Assembly: GCA_000969725.1 (NCBI GenBank)
Contig: JXSR01S018447.1
From: Ophiothrix spiculata
Taxonomy: Eukaryota; Echinodermata; Ophiuroidea; Amphilepidida; Ophiotrichidae
DNA length: 28,987 nt
Direction: 5' to 3' (one strand)
A program made the position numbers and the translations under genes. The notes under the pieces were generated by a model that was given only the letters and a program-made list of their open reading frames with translations, had not been told where the DNA came from and ran no database searches. This document shows positions 21,901-26,560 of this stretch, piece after piece (positions within the stretch are counted from its first letter, which is position 1; every line of letters starts with the position of its first letter).

Positions 21901-22267
21901 ACATTCCACTGAATCTGATTGAAAACCGTGTGTATTCTGCAGATTATAGCTCATTTAAAGAGGGTTAGATAATTGTATTATGTTAAACAAAGTTGAGCAT
22001 TATACAACTTTTTAATTTTATTCTGAGCACATCCCCTCCAAAATATGATCTTACCATGAATAATATGCGCTTGGTGACACAAATAAAAAATCTACTATAA
22101 TAATGATGTTGTAACCAAATATTCTGGTAATTTATGAGGGCAGAGTTCATAATATGGAACTGCAGTGTTTATATTCGTTACTTACATTGAGTAAATCAGC
22201 AGCACTTGGTCTCGTTTCAGGGTTCTTGTCAAGGCACACTTTCAAGAAGTTGTTAAAATTACTCGAC
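855..22267 (-). CDS. SLK: SLK/STK10-like Ste20 kinase gene: locus entry for nine spliced exons, partial at both ends
   Basis: Nine minus-strand exons (22186-22267, 17617-17727, 13790-13933, 11280-11861, 6037-6167, 4975-5098, 4525-4653, 2652-2777, 855-987) have GT-AG borders and join in one open frame. The order is kinase subdomain XI, the helix starting HPWM, an acidic segment, a Ser/Thr-rich linker, the RRFVLDGEEV segment and a long charged coiled coil. This is the SLK/STK10 (Drosophila Slik) architecture, whose coiled coil carries the PKK and ATH homology regions. Known family role: cortical Ser/Thr kinases that phosphorylate ezrin/radixin/moesin and Polo-like kinase, and that dimerise through the coiled coil. 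The ATP-binding and catalytic-loop exons are not seen, so the intron upstream is at least 6.7 kb. The C-terminal coiled coil continues past the left edge. Whether this is the single invertebrate pro-orthologue or one of two paralogues cannot be decided here. Confidence 0.9.
1026..1941. mobile_element. Giant foldback element, two arms of about 435 bp
   Basis: The left arm (about 1026-1461) is the imperfect reverse complement of the right arm (about 1498-1941), leaving a loop of only about 36 bp. Matching landmarks include GGTCTAAAGTATTTC at 1044, GATTACCTATCAGATCTGA near 1812, CATATGGAATGTGTATATG near 1294, and GATCATTTTTCGTTTGC near 1565 with its complement near 1378. The arms differ by point changes and small indels, so the element is not a fresh duplication. 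No transposase frame is present. Such structures arise from non-autonomous foldback or long-TIR DNA transposons. The class is not assigned because no clear target duplication was seen. It lies inside one intron of the SLK-like gene. Confidence 0.85.
1942..2651. other. Intron sequence, no feature seen
   Basis: AT-rich sequence between the foldback element and the coiled-coil exon at 2652. Nothing further was recognised. Confidence 0.55.
2652..2777 (-). CDS. SLK: SLK/STK10-like exon: coiled coil 3
   Basis: The exon has 42 codons, phase 0 at both ends, with acceptor ...CTTATTTAG and donor GTATGC. It encodes DKDLKVFREKQKRELKEMKS, then MRATGKEELRRKKEEFEVRQQQ. The order of charged residues fits the RDYTRFQEQLKLMKKEVKNE region of STK10, shortened by about five residues. 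The exon is almost entirely Lys, Arg, Glu and Gln, as expected for the extended helix. No stop or frameshift is seen. Confidence 0.9.
2904..2988. mobile_element. Tiny palindromic MITE, diverged copy
   Basis: TACTGGACAGTGAAAACATA at the left end faces a diverged complement ending ...TATACTGTCTATGG at the right. The centre GGTGCAGGGCCCA is shared with the better-preserved copy at 9217-9308 (GGTGCAGGGCCCAATT). Size and layout agree between the two. Ends are approximate because this copy is degraded. Confidence 0.6.
3295..3663. mobile_element. TA-flanked MITE with 27-bp perfect terminal repeats
   Basis: The 27 bases at 3295-3321 (TACCGTGTTGTTCCTAATAA, then ACGCCCC) are an exact reverse complement of 3637-3663. 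Outermost TA dinucleotides suit a Tc1/mariner-type TA target. Extra copies of the inner motif AATAAACGCCCC occur at about 3329 and 3600, so the terminal motif is repeated inside the element. An open frame crosses the right end but has no recognisable protein. Confidence 0.8.
3983..4395. mobile_element. Old inverted-terminal element, probable
   Basis: GCTTTTTCTTAAGC at 3983-3996 is exactly inverted at 4382-4395. Weaker complementarity continues inward (GGGAGCCAGAAATTTGA against CTGCCCACCAGGAGC) and slightly outward (CTCTGAC/GTGACTCTG). The two open frames inside it on opposite strands have no recognisable product. No target duplication was identified. Confidence 0.45.
4525..4653 (-). CDS. SLK: SLK/STK10-like exon: coiled coil 2
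   Basis: The exon has 43 codons, phase 0 at both ends, with acceptor ...ATTCCACAG and donor GTAAGT. The peptide begins ALIKKCDNEVDMLNRQQKHD and continues VEKLELAQNAEHKSYVKKLKMDH. The LNRQQKHDVEKLE segment matches LERQQKQQVEKME in STK10/SLK, so it belongs to the PKK homology region. It is separated from the preceding exon by an intron of only 321 bp, the shortest in this gene segment. Confidence 0.92.
4975..5098 (-). CDS. SLK: SLK/STK10-like exon: coiled coil 1
   Basis: The exon starts with G, completing the Arg codon split from the previous exon (AG|G), after acceptor ...TTTTGACAG. It ends in phase 0 before donor GTATTA. It encodes KLEMRELRKIHKGELKEANK, then LASKILQAMDQLEREHDNEKQ. This corresponds to the (R/K)xELRELRxLxKEEHRNQxxL stretch of vertebrate STK10/SLK. 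The heptad spacing and the Glu/Lys/Arg/Gln-rich composition indicate a dimerising coiled coil. The intron on the acceptor side contains a SINE beginning only about 60 bp from this exon. Confidence 0.92.
5160..5465 (+). mobile_element. tRNA-derived SINE, second family
   Basis: A tRNA-like head (GTCCTAGTTAGGTAACTCAA... with a B-box-like GGTTCAAACCT at 5235-5245) is followed by a SINE-like body containing TTGGGCAAGGAACTAACTG and an AT-rich tail near 5470. The minus-strand frames over it are not coding. It starts about 60 bp from the 3' splice site of the exon at 4975-5098. Confidence 0.6.
5466..6036. other. Intron sequence, no feature seen
   Basis: Remainder of the intron between coiled-coil exon 1 and the FVLDGEEV exon. 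No structure was recognised. Confidence 0.5.
6037..6167 (-). CDS. SLK: SLK/STK10-like exon: start of the C-terminal homology region (FVLDGEEV segment)
   Basis: The exon starts in phase 0 after acceptor ...CCAAATAG and ends with two bases (AG) of an Arg codon before donor GTACGG. The peptide is EKTNFKTLKKTRRFVLDGEE, then VKITTKKIVQEGAEDQVKKQHLE. LKKTRRFVLDGEEVKITTKKI lines up with the [21 protein letters not shown] that opens the conserved PKK/coiled-coil region of STK10 and SLK. This is a secure family diagnostic outside the kinase domain. The 5.1-kb intron upstream holds an hAT element, a palindromic mini-element and one dispersed-repeat copy. Confidence 0.92.
6281..6332. repeat. Tandem duplication of a 27-bp unit
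   Basis: TGAAAAATTGGAAGTTAGTC plus TACTT occurs at 6281-6305 and again at 6308-6332, with no mismatch. This is two copies of a 27-bp period, consistent with a recent replication slip. Confidence 0.9.
6333..8356. other. Intron sequence with little structure
   Basis: Two kilobases of AT-rich intron. An 18-bp perfect palindrome GATATGCATATGCATATC lies at 7312-7329. The frames at 7084-7266 and 8059-8367 lack any recognisable domain. Confidence 0.5.
8357..8660 (+). repeat. Unclassified dispersed repeat, copy 1
   Basis: This stretch aligns, with many changes, to the reverse complement of 27884-28220. Shared landmarks in order are CATCTTGT, TGGAGCAGA.TTATTG, GGATATATT, GATATCC.(T/G)GCAGAT, TTTTGTTTCA, GCCAATTTTCC, CCCTCCATGAG, AATCCAAGATGG, CCATCCCAT, GATTTACAC and AAAATGGC.GCGAGT. 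No terminal inverted repeats, tRNA head or transposase are visible, so the type of element is unknown. Confidence 0.7.
8828..8875. repeat. Short hairpin
   Basis: CAGTGGCTCTTGAAA (8828-8842) pairs with TTTCAAGAGTCACTG (8861-8875) across an 18-base loop, with one G-T pair. The stem is too short for a typical microRNA precursor. Confidence 0.55.
9217..9308. mobile_element. 92-bp palindromic MITE
   Basis: Perfect 12-bp ends TATTGGACAATG (9217-9228) and CATTGTCCAATA (9297-9308). The complementarity continues inward through AAACAGAAATTCA/ATTTTTGTTTT, so the whole element can fold. The outermost bases are TA on both sides. It shares its centre with 2904-2988. Confidence 0.75.
9491..9498. repeat. 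8-bp target-site duplication, left
   Basis: ATTGTGAC, repeated exactly at 10210-10217. Confidence 0.85.
9499..10209. mobile_element. Non-autonomous hAT element, copy 1 (711 bp)
   Basis: The ends TAACGTTGGGA (9499-9509) and TCCCAACGTTA (10199-10209) are perfect inverted repeats fitting the hAT terminal consensus YARNG. The 8-bp target duplication ATTGTGAC is exact at 9491-9498 and 10210-10217, the hAT signature. Subterminal palindromes rich in CGTGTACACG and GTAAACGTTTAC occur near both ends and may be transposase-binding sites. No transposase is encoded. A direct-orientation relative lies at 19801-20710. Confidence 0.9.
10210..10217. repeat. 8-bp target-site duplication, right
   Basis: ATTGTGAC, exact copy of 9491-9498 on the other side of the hAT element. 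Confidence 0.85.
10218..11279. other. Intron sequence, no feature seen
   Basis: AT-rich intron up to the donor of the large linker exon. Short open frames here overlap on opposite strands and look random. Confidence 0.5.
11280..11861 (-). CDS. SLK: SLK/STK10-like exon: large disordered linker
   Basis: This exon has 194 codons, phase 0 at both ends, with acceptor ...ATTTCACAG and donor GTTAGG. The frame runs PRKPSTDTYDASANGSEVSD through a Ser/Thr/Asn/Asp-rich, low-hydrophobicity sequence to DRKRKSEHE. Candidate basophilic phosphosites such as RRKSVEE and SRDRKS are visible, along with a TAPTPTPNG turn-rich segment. No folded domain is recognised. The uninterrupted frame in an AT-rich intron landscape, the balanced codon use and the CpG content argue for real coding. 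Linkers of very different lengths at this position are usual in SLK and STK10. The donor GTTAGG is weaker than the other donors. Reading through it would add VRLPWLLFAPS before the frame leaves coding-like sequence, so the splice at 11279 is inferred. Confidence 0.85.
11862..12925. other. Intron sequence, no feature seen
   Basis: AT-rich intron between the large linker exon and the MITE at 12928. No structure was recognised. Confidence 0.5.
12928..13142. mobile_element. 215-bp TA-flanked MITE
   Basis: TTCGCTGTCGAAGTGAT at the left end is inverted at the right end as ATATCACTTTGACAGCGAA, with one change and an indel. TA flanks both ends (12926-12927 and 13143-13144), as for Tc1/mariner-type insertion. 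No coding capacity. Confidence 0.75.
13417..13753. mobile_element. TA-flanked MITE beside a splice donor
   Basis: TAAAGGGACTAGCC (13417-13430) and GGCTAGTCCCTTTA (13740-13753) are perfect inverted ends, with GATT/AATC continuing inward. The outermost TA is probably the duplicated target. The internal part is AT-rich and non-coding. The right end is 36 bp from the end of the exon at 13790-13933. Confidence 0.8.
13790..13933 (-). CDS. SLK: SLK/STK10-like exon: Ser/Thr-rich linker, part 1
   Basis: The exon has 48 codons, phase 0 at both ends, with acceptor ...TGTATATAG and donor GTATGT directly after a final AGG. The peptide begins IDTQSTDSHDGDESLSSVTI and continues with a Thr/Pro-rich run (PSTPTTPTDP) ending in KAGAVPDR. 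No domain is recognised. The composition suits the long disordered, phosphorylatable linker between kinase and coiled coil in this family. Support comes from frame-compatible splice sites, GC content above the surrounding intron and position between two secure exons, not from direct similarity. The donor lies 36 bp from the end of a TA-flanked MITE (13417-13753). Confidence 0.75.
13934..15289. other. Intron sequence, no feature seen
   Basis: AT-rich intron. A minus-strand frame at 15055-15258 could end at a GT site but shows no family resemblance, so it was not called as an exon. Confidence 0.5.
15290..15980. repeat. A-rich, T-poor low-complexity tract
   Basis: The plus strand is dominated by A with scattered C and G, in runs such as AAACAAAAAAAAAAACAAAA, and has very few T residues. 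In the transcribed minus strand it is therefore U-rich. The long hydrophobic minus-strand frames over it (Phe, Leu, Cys, Val) are a by-product of this composition. A 16-bp palindrome TAAAGGAATTCCTTTA sits at its edge (15283-15298). Confidence 0.75.
16031..16131. mobile_element. 101-bp palindromic MITE
   Basis: GTCCCCTGTTTGTTCATGTA at the left end faces TGAGAACAAACAGGGGG at the right end. The complementarity continues through GGAAAATATTA/TAATATTTTCT, leaving a loop of about 40 bp. TA borders both ends (16029-16030, 16132-16133). Confidence 0.75.
16134..16815. other. Intron sequence, no feature seen
   Basis: AT-rich intron with no recognised gene or repeat. Confidence 0.5.
16816..16835. repeat. 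G homopolymer, 20 bases
   Basis: An uninterrupted run of G on the plus strand, preceded by ATGTC and followed by TACTT. Its length is prone to sequencing error. Confidence 0.9.
16931..17110. mobile_element. 180-bp hAT MITE
   Basis: The left end TAGGGGTTCTCAACT and the reverse complement of the right end, CAATGATTCTCAACTGG, are imperfect inverted repeats that both fit the hAT consensus YARNG. The 8-bp duplication GTTTAGGG is exact at 16923-16930 and 17111-17118. There is no coding capacity. It differs in sequence from the hAT pair at 9499 and 19801. Confidence 0.85.
17119..17616. other. Intron sequence with degenerate repeat-like G-rich stretches
   Basis: Contains patches such as TTTAGGGTGTG and CTTTAGGGGGTG and a small GGGGCACTTGCCCC palindrome near 17352. 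No complete element could be delimited. Confidence 0.4.
17617..17727 (-). CDS. SLK: SLK/STK10-like exon: C-terminal kinase helix and acidic tail
   Basis: The exon has 37 codons, phase 0 at both ends, with acceptor ...TCCTATAG and donor GTTAGT. The peptide starts HPWMTGITTNKPVKDLVAEA and continues with KADVIEELEDLEPDQLP. In this family HPF(V/I) closes the kinase domain, and (R/K)(E/D)L(V/I)AEAKAEV followed by an acidic stretch is characteristic of SLK and STK10. This exon is the strongest single match for the family. The open frame runs a little past the donor, but the read-through codons (SIWVFTRYR) look unrelated, so the splice at 17616 is preferred. Confidence 0.92.
17728..18240. other. Intron sequence upstream of the HPWM exon
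   Basis: AT-rich, with a short palindrome CCCTTTAAAGGG near 17897. The last 100 bases share patches with the repeat complex that follows. Confidence 0.4.
18241..18396 (+). repeat. Direct repeat unit A (about 160 bp)
   Basis: Aligns with 18517-18677 in the same orientation. Landmarks are ACATGGG.CTCAAA.TGTGCC, TGGCAAGAACA, CAACTATTTAATAG, ATATCAGGACCTTCCC and TTCCAATTGGATAT. The offset is about 276-281 bp. Part of the compound repeat extending to about 20780. Confidence 0.8.
18394..18510. repeat. Palindromic module between the direct repeats
   Basis: CTGTACAGGTTGTAATGAAT (18394 on) is the imperfect complement of ATTCATGACAACCTGTACAA (ending 18510). The pairing continues through AGGTTTAGTGATGAAA/TTTTGTCACTAAAGCT. 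A relative of this module is the site where the longer hAT copy inserted (about 19741-19800 and 20711-20740). Confidence 0.65.
18517..18677 (+). repeat. Direct repeat unit B (about 160 bp)
   Basis: Second copy of unit A. Its outer part (ATATCAGGACCTTCCC through CTTCCAATTGGATATTTTG) is also found inverted at about 20728-20770. Confidence 0.8.
18630..18906. repeat. Left arm of a large inverted repeat
   Basis: Pairs with 19482-19720 and, past the hAT insertion, with 20711-20772. Landmarks are ATCAAGATTTCAATGCCACA, GTGACAATCATG, TGGTGCAAAAAT, CCATGCATTA, GGGGTTTGGACACTTTTCC and AAATTTGCAGC. With the central 575 bp this outlines an element of more than 2 kb with no recognisable transposase. Confidence 0.7.
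18907..19481. other. Spacer between the inverted-repeat arms
   Basis: Non-coding as far as can be seen. Contains a small inverted pair ATTGGTCAAT/CATTGACCAAT near 19207-19244. Confidence 0.45.
19793..19800. repeat. 8-bp target-site duplication, left
   Basis: ATGACAAA, repeated exactly at 20711-20718. Confidence 0.85.
19801..20710. mobile_element. Non-autonomous hAT element, copy 2 (910 bp)
   Basis: Same family and orientation as 9499-10209, with closely matching left 400 bp and right 290 bp. Its left end TAACGTTGGGA is intact, while the right end reads TCCCAATGGTTA with changes. The exact 8-bp duplication ATGACAAA lies at 19793-19800 and 20711-20718. It carries about 208 extra bases (roughly 20207-20414) that copy 1 lacks at the junction CACTACAG|CGTTCAGGG. 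No transposase frame is seen. Confidence 0.9.
20711..20718. repeat. 8-bp target-site duplication, right
   Basis: ATGACAAA, exact copy of 19793-19800. Confidence 0.85.
20819..20833. repeat. G homopolymer, 15 bases
   Basis: Uninterrupted G run on the plus strand, just outside the inverted-repeat complex. Confidence 0.9.
20834..21751. other. Intron sequence, no feature seen
   Basis: AT-rich intron. The frames on the minus strand (21108-21335, 21349-21573) look like random AT-rich open frames. Confidence 0.5.
21752..22020 (+). repeat. Tandem duplication, two copies with a period of about 149 bp
   Basis: Copy 1 (about 21752-21880) and copy 2 (about 21901-22020) share CATTCCA.TGAA.CTGA-type starts, TATAGCTCATTTAA, GAGGGTTAGAT, ATTGTATT and ACAAAGTTGAGCATTATAC. 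The copies differ by scattered substitutions. It lies about 165 bp from the kinase-end exon. Confidence 0.8.
22186..22267 (-). CDS. SLK: SLK/STK10-like exon: end of kinase domain (subdomain XI)
   Basis: The exon begins with one base that completes a Trp codon (TG|G) after the acceptor ...GTGTACAG, and ends in phase 0 before the donor GTAAGT. It encodes 27 further residues reading SSNFNNFLKVCLDKN and then PETRPSAADLLN. The split Trp followed by SSNF matches the WSSNF of vertebrate SLK/STK10. CLDKNPETRPSA is kinase subdomain XI, with its invariant Arg in ETRPSA. This Arg normally ion-pairs with the Glu of the APE motif in the missing upstream exon. This is the first recognisable exon of the gene in the window. 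No partner exon ending in TG with kinase-like sequence was found to its right. Confidence 0.9.
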
Positions 22268-23469
22268 CTGTACACATAAATAAAATAAAAATTATCATGA
22301 TAATTTATGAAACATTTAAAAAATCAAAGTATCATAATAAAATATCATAATTTCTGAAAAGTTTAAAATATCAAAAGTATCATATGAAATAGGGAAGTCA
22401 GTTTATTTGGTGAAAGATTTCTTGCATATACTGAAAGATCAGATAGCAAGTTTGATGTAATCTTACAAGGAAATAATGACATAGCCGTATGACTATTCAT
22501 GACAGAACAATATTTCTTTCGGCAATTAATTTTCACAACAATTGTAGGTAACCTGCAAGAAAATTACACTTTTTGGTAAAAAAATGTGATGGCTCACCTA
22601 AAAAAGGGGACTTTGTGACAGAACACTTTTCAAGAAACTGATGGAAAATAGGCAGTAAAAAATAATAAGAATTTCCAGCAGATTTTCTGTTGTAAAATTT
22701 GACCGCCTTGACCAATTCCAACAGGTTAGGTGTCATTTTAAAGCTAAGAAAATGTTGTAACAGAAGACATGATAACATTTAAATTGATATGGGGGCCTCA
22801 GCTAGGGGTTGGGGTTCTTAGAAAATATTTTTACAGGGATGTTCAAAGCAAACTTCTGAATTTTGACCATCTCTATACGTCTGTGACAGAAACCCACCCA
22901 TCAATATACCAAAAATTACGAAAATTCATCCCAAAACCTTTGAGCACCACTGTATACCATTTGTCAGTAAGACCCCTCCCTGACTGGGGACAAGCCACTG
23001 ACAATGACACTGATACAAAAACAAATGAACTCATCCAACAGGATATTGACATTGTTCAGGTGTCTGCATCAGTGCCATACCATAGGCAGGCATCAAGGCC
23101 TTGTGAGACATAGCTTGCTAGCTTGGTGAAAGATGTCTTCCTCTCTATACCCACAAGATATTTGTCCACATACAATATGGACATTAAGAACATTGAAGAT
23201 ACGTCATGAAGACAATTTCCAAGAAGCTAGAAGCAAAGTGGGCAAAACTTTAACGGGGAGAGACACAAGGGGAAATTGGAAAAAATGGTAAAATAAAACA
23301 TCCTCTATTAAAAAACAAGAAATATACCACATTGCCTTTAATAAATGTTCCCTTAAGTTAAAATTTTCAAACAAAATTTAAAACATAAATTATCAAATAT
23401 TCTCTTTCATTAAGCCTACCATGATGCTATCAAATTAAATCAAACAAGCCAAATTCAAGAAATTATCAG
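22268..23469. other. Sequence upstream of the kinase-end exon, no exon found
   Basis: The next upstream kinase exon should end in TG before a GT donor. Candidate sites were checked by eye and none was preceded by kinase-like residues. The frame at 22769-23113 has no recognisable domain. Confidence 0.5.
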
Positions 23470-23660
23470 AAGTCCACAGACGTGATATATATGAGAACAA
23501 AATTGCTGACGAGGCAAGCCATGCACTGGTCGTTAGCCACAAGCTGGACATTGGATTTGGATGCCAGAACCCTGGGGTTTGAATTCCGGATATGCAAATT
23601 GTTGTACATAGGATGTCTATAAATGACACTGTTATCCCGAAAAAAAGAAATAAATAATAT
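23470..23660 (+). mobile_element. Possible SINE fragment
   Basis: A B-box-like GGGGTTTGAATTCC near 23574 follows a tRNA-head-like stretch (GCACTGGTCGTTAGCCACAA). The segment ends in an A-rich tail GAAAAAAAGAAATAAATAAT just before the Harbinger-like element. No target duplication was identified. Confidence 0.35.
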
Positions 23661-23667
23661 GACCTTA

Positions 23668-24131
23668 GGCCAAAAAAAAAAAGTTTGTTTCTGGTAACAT
23701 GCTTGTAAAGTACAATGCGGTATGAGCTTTTTTTATTTTTTACTTTTCAAAAATGAAATGCGATATGCGCTTTTTCTTTTTTTTTAATACAAAAAATGCT
23801 AACTTGATATGATTATATTAATATTAATAGCCTATTCGAACTTGTTCGACCGTTGTACAGTATGACTGTAAATTCTGTATCGGGTAATATGGTTGTGGAC
23901 CATAGTTTCGATCCAGTATCATATATAGAAGCGCTAAAGAACGATTAATTGAAATTAAGTTTTTTACGCAAGTCTCCAGTAAGCTTTTTTACAGAATTGT
24001 TTTATTTATCGAAATTAAAATTTTTTATTTTTTGATACGAAATATGAAAAACAAAAATTAATGCGGGAAATATGTAACTTAACAGAAACGCGCGTGGGTT
24101 ACCAGAAACAAACTTGTTTCTTTTTTTGGCC
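23668..24131. mobile_element. PIF/Harbinger-like MITE (464 bp)
   Basis: Starts GGCCAAAAAAAAAAAG, then TTTGTTTCTGGTAAC, and ends with the complementary GTTACCAGAAACAAACTTG... GGCC. The right arm has an extra GAAACA unit. TTA flanks both ends (23665-23667 and 24132-24134), the 3-bp TWA-type target of PIF/Harbinger elements. Two diverged internal repeats AATGCG(G)TATGAGC/AATGCGATATGCGC follow the left arm. No coding capacity. Confidence 0.75.
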
Positions 24132-24134
24132 TTA

Positions 24135-24815
24135 TTGAAAGACAATTCAATCAATCTATGCCTATCCACCAGTGGGAACTTCAAAGTACCAGGACGTTTT
24201 ATTGAATTGATACAGACAATACGCACACCACAATGCTATGATGCTACCAAAACTTTAATTCAAGTTTCCTGCAAAAACAAATGAAGATAATAACAAGGAA
24301 GTTTACAAATAATCAACAACAAACAAATTTATCTTCATTATCATGTCTATGGTACAAACAAATCAAAATAAAGATAAGGTGATGTTTAAGGTTTACAGTT
24401 ATAATATAGGTTGTGGTGATATTCAGGGTTAGGTTTATGTTCATGAATAGGATTAGGTTTAAGTTAGTACATATCGATATTATATATTAGGGGTTAAAAG
24501 GTTAATATTAAGCATAGATGGTTTTGTGTCACTCTTGACCTGCAAGACACATGTTGGCATGCTGCATTAGAGATCTAACTGTCATTAATGATTATCACAA
24601 AATTGAATTGATTTCAAATGTTTGTGACATGTAGACATATAACAACAAAATGGAGAATGTAGTCAATTTATATGTTCACTGAAAATTGTACGTTTAATCA
24701 TGATAAAGATTGCAGATTTGCAGGCTTACAAAAACATCAGCATCACAACATTGTGGTGACAACGAGATATACTGAACTCAATGCAATGGCAATGATACAC
24801 CACTTCTGCATCTCA
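24135..24815. other. No gene seen; degenerate telomere-like words
   Basis: Contains scattered GGGTTAGGTTT and GGATTAGGTTT words around 24426-24460, too few and irregular to call an interstitial telomeric array. Confidence 0.4.
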
Positions 24816-24904
24816 GTTCTTCTGCGTACTTGATTAACTATATTACTAAGTTGTGCGCACAATGTCATCTGAGCACGATTTAGTTTATAACTGCGCAGAA
24901 GAAC
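24816..24904. repeat. 89-bp palindromic sequence, possible MITE
   Basis: GTTCTTCTGCG at the left end is exactly inverted at the right (CGCAGAAGAAC). The pairing continues through TTAACTATA/TAGTTTATAA and centres near TTGTGCGCACAA. No target duplication was identified. Confidence 0.55.
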
Positions 24905-25754
24905 CCATATTTATGGTACTTTCAGTGTGCATTATGGAACATGGCCTATTCCTTGGTCAGTGTAAGCAAGAAATCCAGATTGAGAGCCAATAATATGGAA
25001 ATAGGAAACCTGCACCCATCATTTTTGTTCACTTTAGGAAATTCAGGATTTCATTTTTGACATCAATCAAACACATACCTTTCTACGATATATACTTGAA
25101 CATCCTCTCTCGTAAAAATCTCATTATTAATTCCAACCAGATTGCATTCAACTGCTATTCCAAAACAAATCCCTCCTGCAAACAGTGGCACCACCATCTT
25201 GCCTGATGTTATTTCCCCTGATACGAACCACCATGGAATGTTCCCATGACAGTCACATTAGTCACCATCGTCCTAGATATACTCTGTACCCTCACGCTCT
25301 TCTTGACAATCTTAGGACACCATACAGTATGAGGTTCATATGTGTTGTGCCATCTTATATACCGTACCTTTTCTGGCTTAAGGCTTTATTAATCCTAGGA
25401 TCTTAAATATAGCACTATGCCTGAAGTCCAAGTTCTGATGTTTCAAAGTTTAGACTATGACTCAGTGAACTGATCAGCGATTATGTTTTTAACTTGAGGT
25501 GATCTTTATATGACTTAACCGAATGGGTCATATGAGATGGTAATTCACACCTACTGTCATCTCATGACCCCAAATTAGGTGCAACTCATATAAACTTCCT
25601 CTTCCATTAGGCCTTATCGAATATAAAATACAGAATATATTTTTCCTTGCCATGTATTATTTAATAATAAGGGTATTTAGTAATAAGTACCCCTCTCTTT
25701 CAAAATAGCTTAGACATGAAATATTAATACTTTGCAACTGTAACATTGCAGTTG
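24905..25754. other. No supported gene; one short open frame on the minus strand
   Basis: A stop-free minus-strand stretch of about 57 codons lies at roughly 25073-25250 (...GKMVVPLFAGGICFGIAVEC...). It has no start context or recognisable domain. A hairpin GGGTCATATGAGATG/CATCTCATGACCC lies at about 25526-25569. Confidence 0.35.
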
Positions 25755-26000
25755 CTACTGATCCTTCACGGCAAATCTGTTACCTTCTAAGCAATAATAG
25801 ATGCTGGCACCTGGGTTGAGAGGAGCAGAATTTAACTCTAACCCTGATTTGAGAAATTTTCTGTTTCCAGCCTCAAGAAGAGAGGGGAAAAGTGTGTCTA
25901 CACAGGGATTTGAACCCAAGACCTCTCTAGTAAGCCAATGAGGAGTTGCTACCCAGGCAGCAATTTGGTCAGCATATGTAACCCACTTCTTTGACGTTTC
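25755..26000 (-). mobile_element. tRNA-derived SINE, third family
   Basis: On the minus strand a tRNA-like head (GCTGCCTGGGTAGCAACTCC and a B box GGGTTCAAATCCC, complement of 25905-25917) is followed by a body of about 150 bp. Fold and length suit a SINE, not a tRNA gene. Ends are approximate. Confidence 0.55.
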
Positions 26001-26274
26001 CACTCAACTAATAATCAAATTTCAATTAAACACACATAAATACAATAAATGACCTTATGACAAATTTGGAGTAAATATTTTTAATCATTTCTCAAAATAC
26101 AAAAATACAATGGTGAGATATAGTTCAAGTTCACCTTCAAGTGCAAGGTACACATTGACCAGTAATAGAGGAAACAGGGTTTTTTTTTTTTTTTAATTCT
26201 TCTAGGTGGGGCTGTAAGGACTGACAGTGACTGAGCATGCCAATTAATTGACTACTGGTTAATATATGTTTACA

Positions 26275-26560
26275 AGTAACTGGTAACATACTTAAATAGC
26301 CCAACCTGTTAACCAGTGTTGCCACTGGGTAACATACTTAAAATAGACCCACTTGTTTACAAGTTCTGTAAATGGGGTAACATACTTAAATAGCTCAACT
26401 TGTGTTGCAACTGGGTAACATAAAAATAGACCAACTTGTTTACAAGTTCTGTAAATAGGGTAACACATAGTAGGCCATCTGGTTTAAAAGTCCTGTTAAA
26501 GGGGCAAAACACCTATAAAGACCAACTTGTGTACAAGCGCAGTAAATAAGATAACACACT
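26275..26560. repeat. Minisatellite, about six copies of a unit of about 46 bp
   Basis: The phrase GGTAACATACTTAAATAG, followed by ACC(C)AACTTGTTTACAAG-type and CTGTAAAT-type parts, recurs with GGTAAC or diverged starts at about 26282, 26328, 26376, 26414, 26459, 26503 and 26549. Spacing is 38-48 bp. Copies degrade toward the right. Confidence 0.85.

Noticed and set aside
22769..23113. 114-codon plus-strand frame
   Set aside because: No recognisable domain, no splice or start context, and the reverse strand showed only a chance TG|GT site.
24240..24270. Micro-exon ending TTTTG|GTAGCATC
   Set aside because: Frame and phase could fit, but the seven residues (KLELKFW) do not match the family and the weak donor is not convincing.
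24420..24465. Interstitial telomere repeat
   Set aside because: Only two irregular GGTTAGGTTT-like words; no TTAGGG array.
26275..26560. CRISPR-like array
   Set aside because: Units are contiguous and diverging with no unique spacers, in animal DNA; it is a minisatellite.
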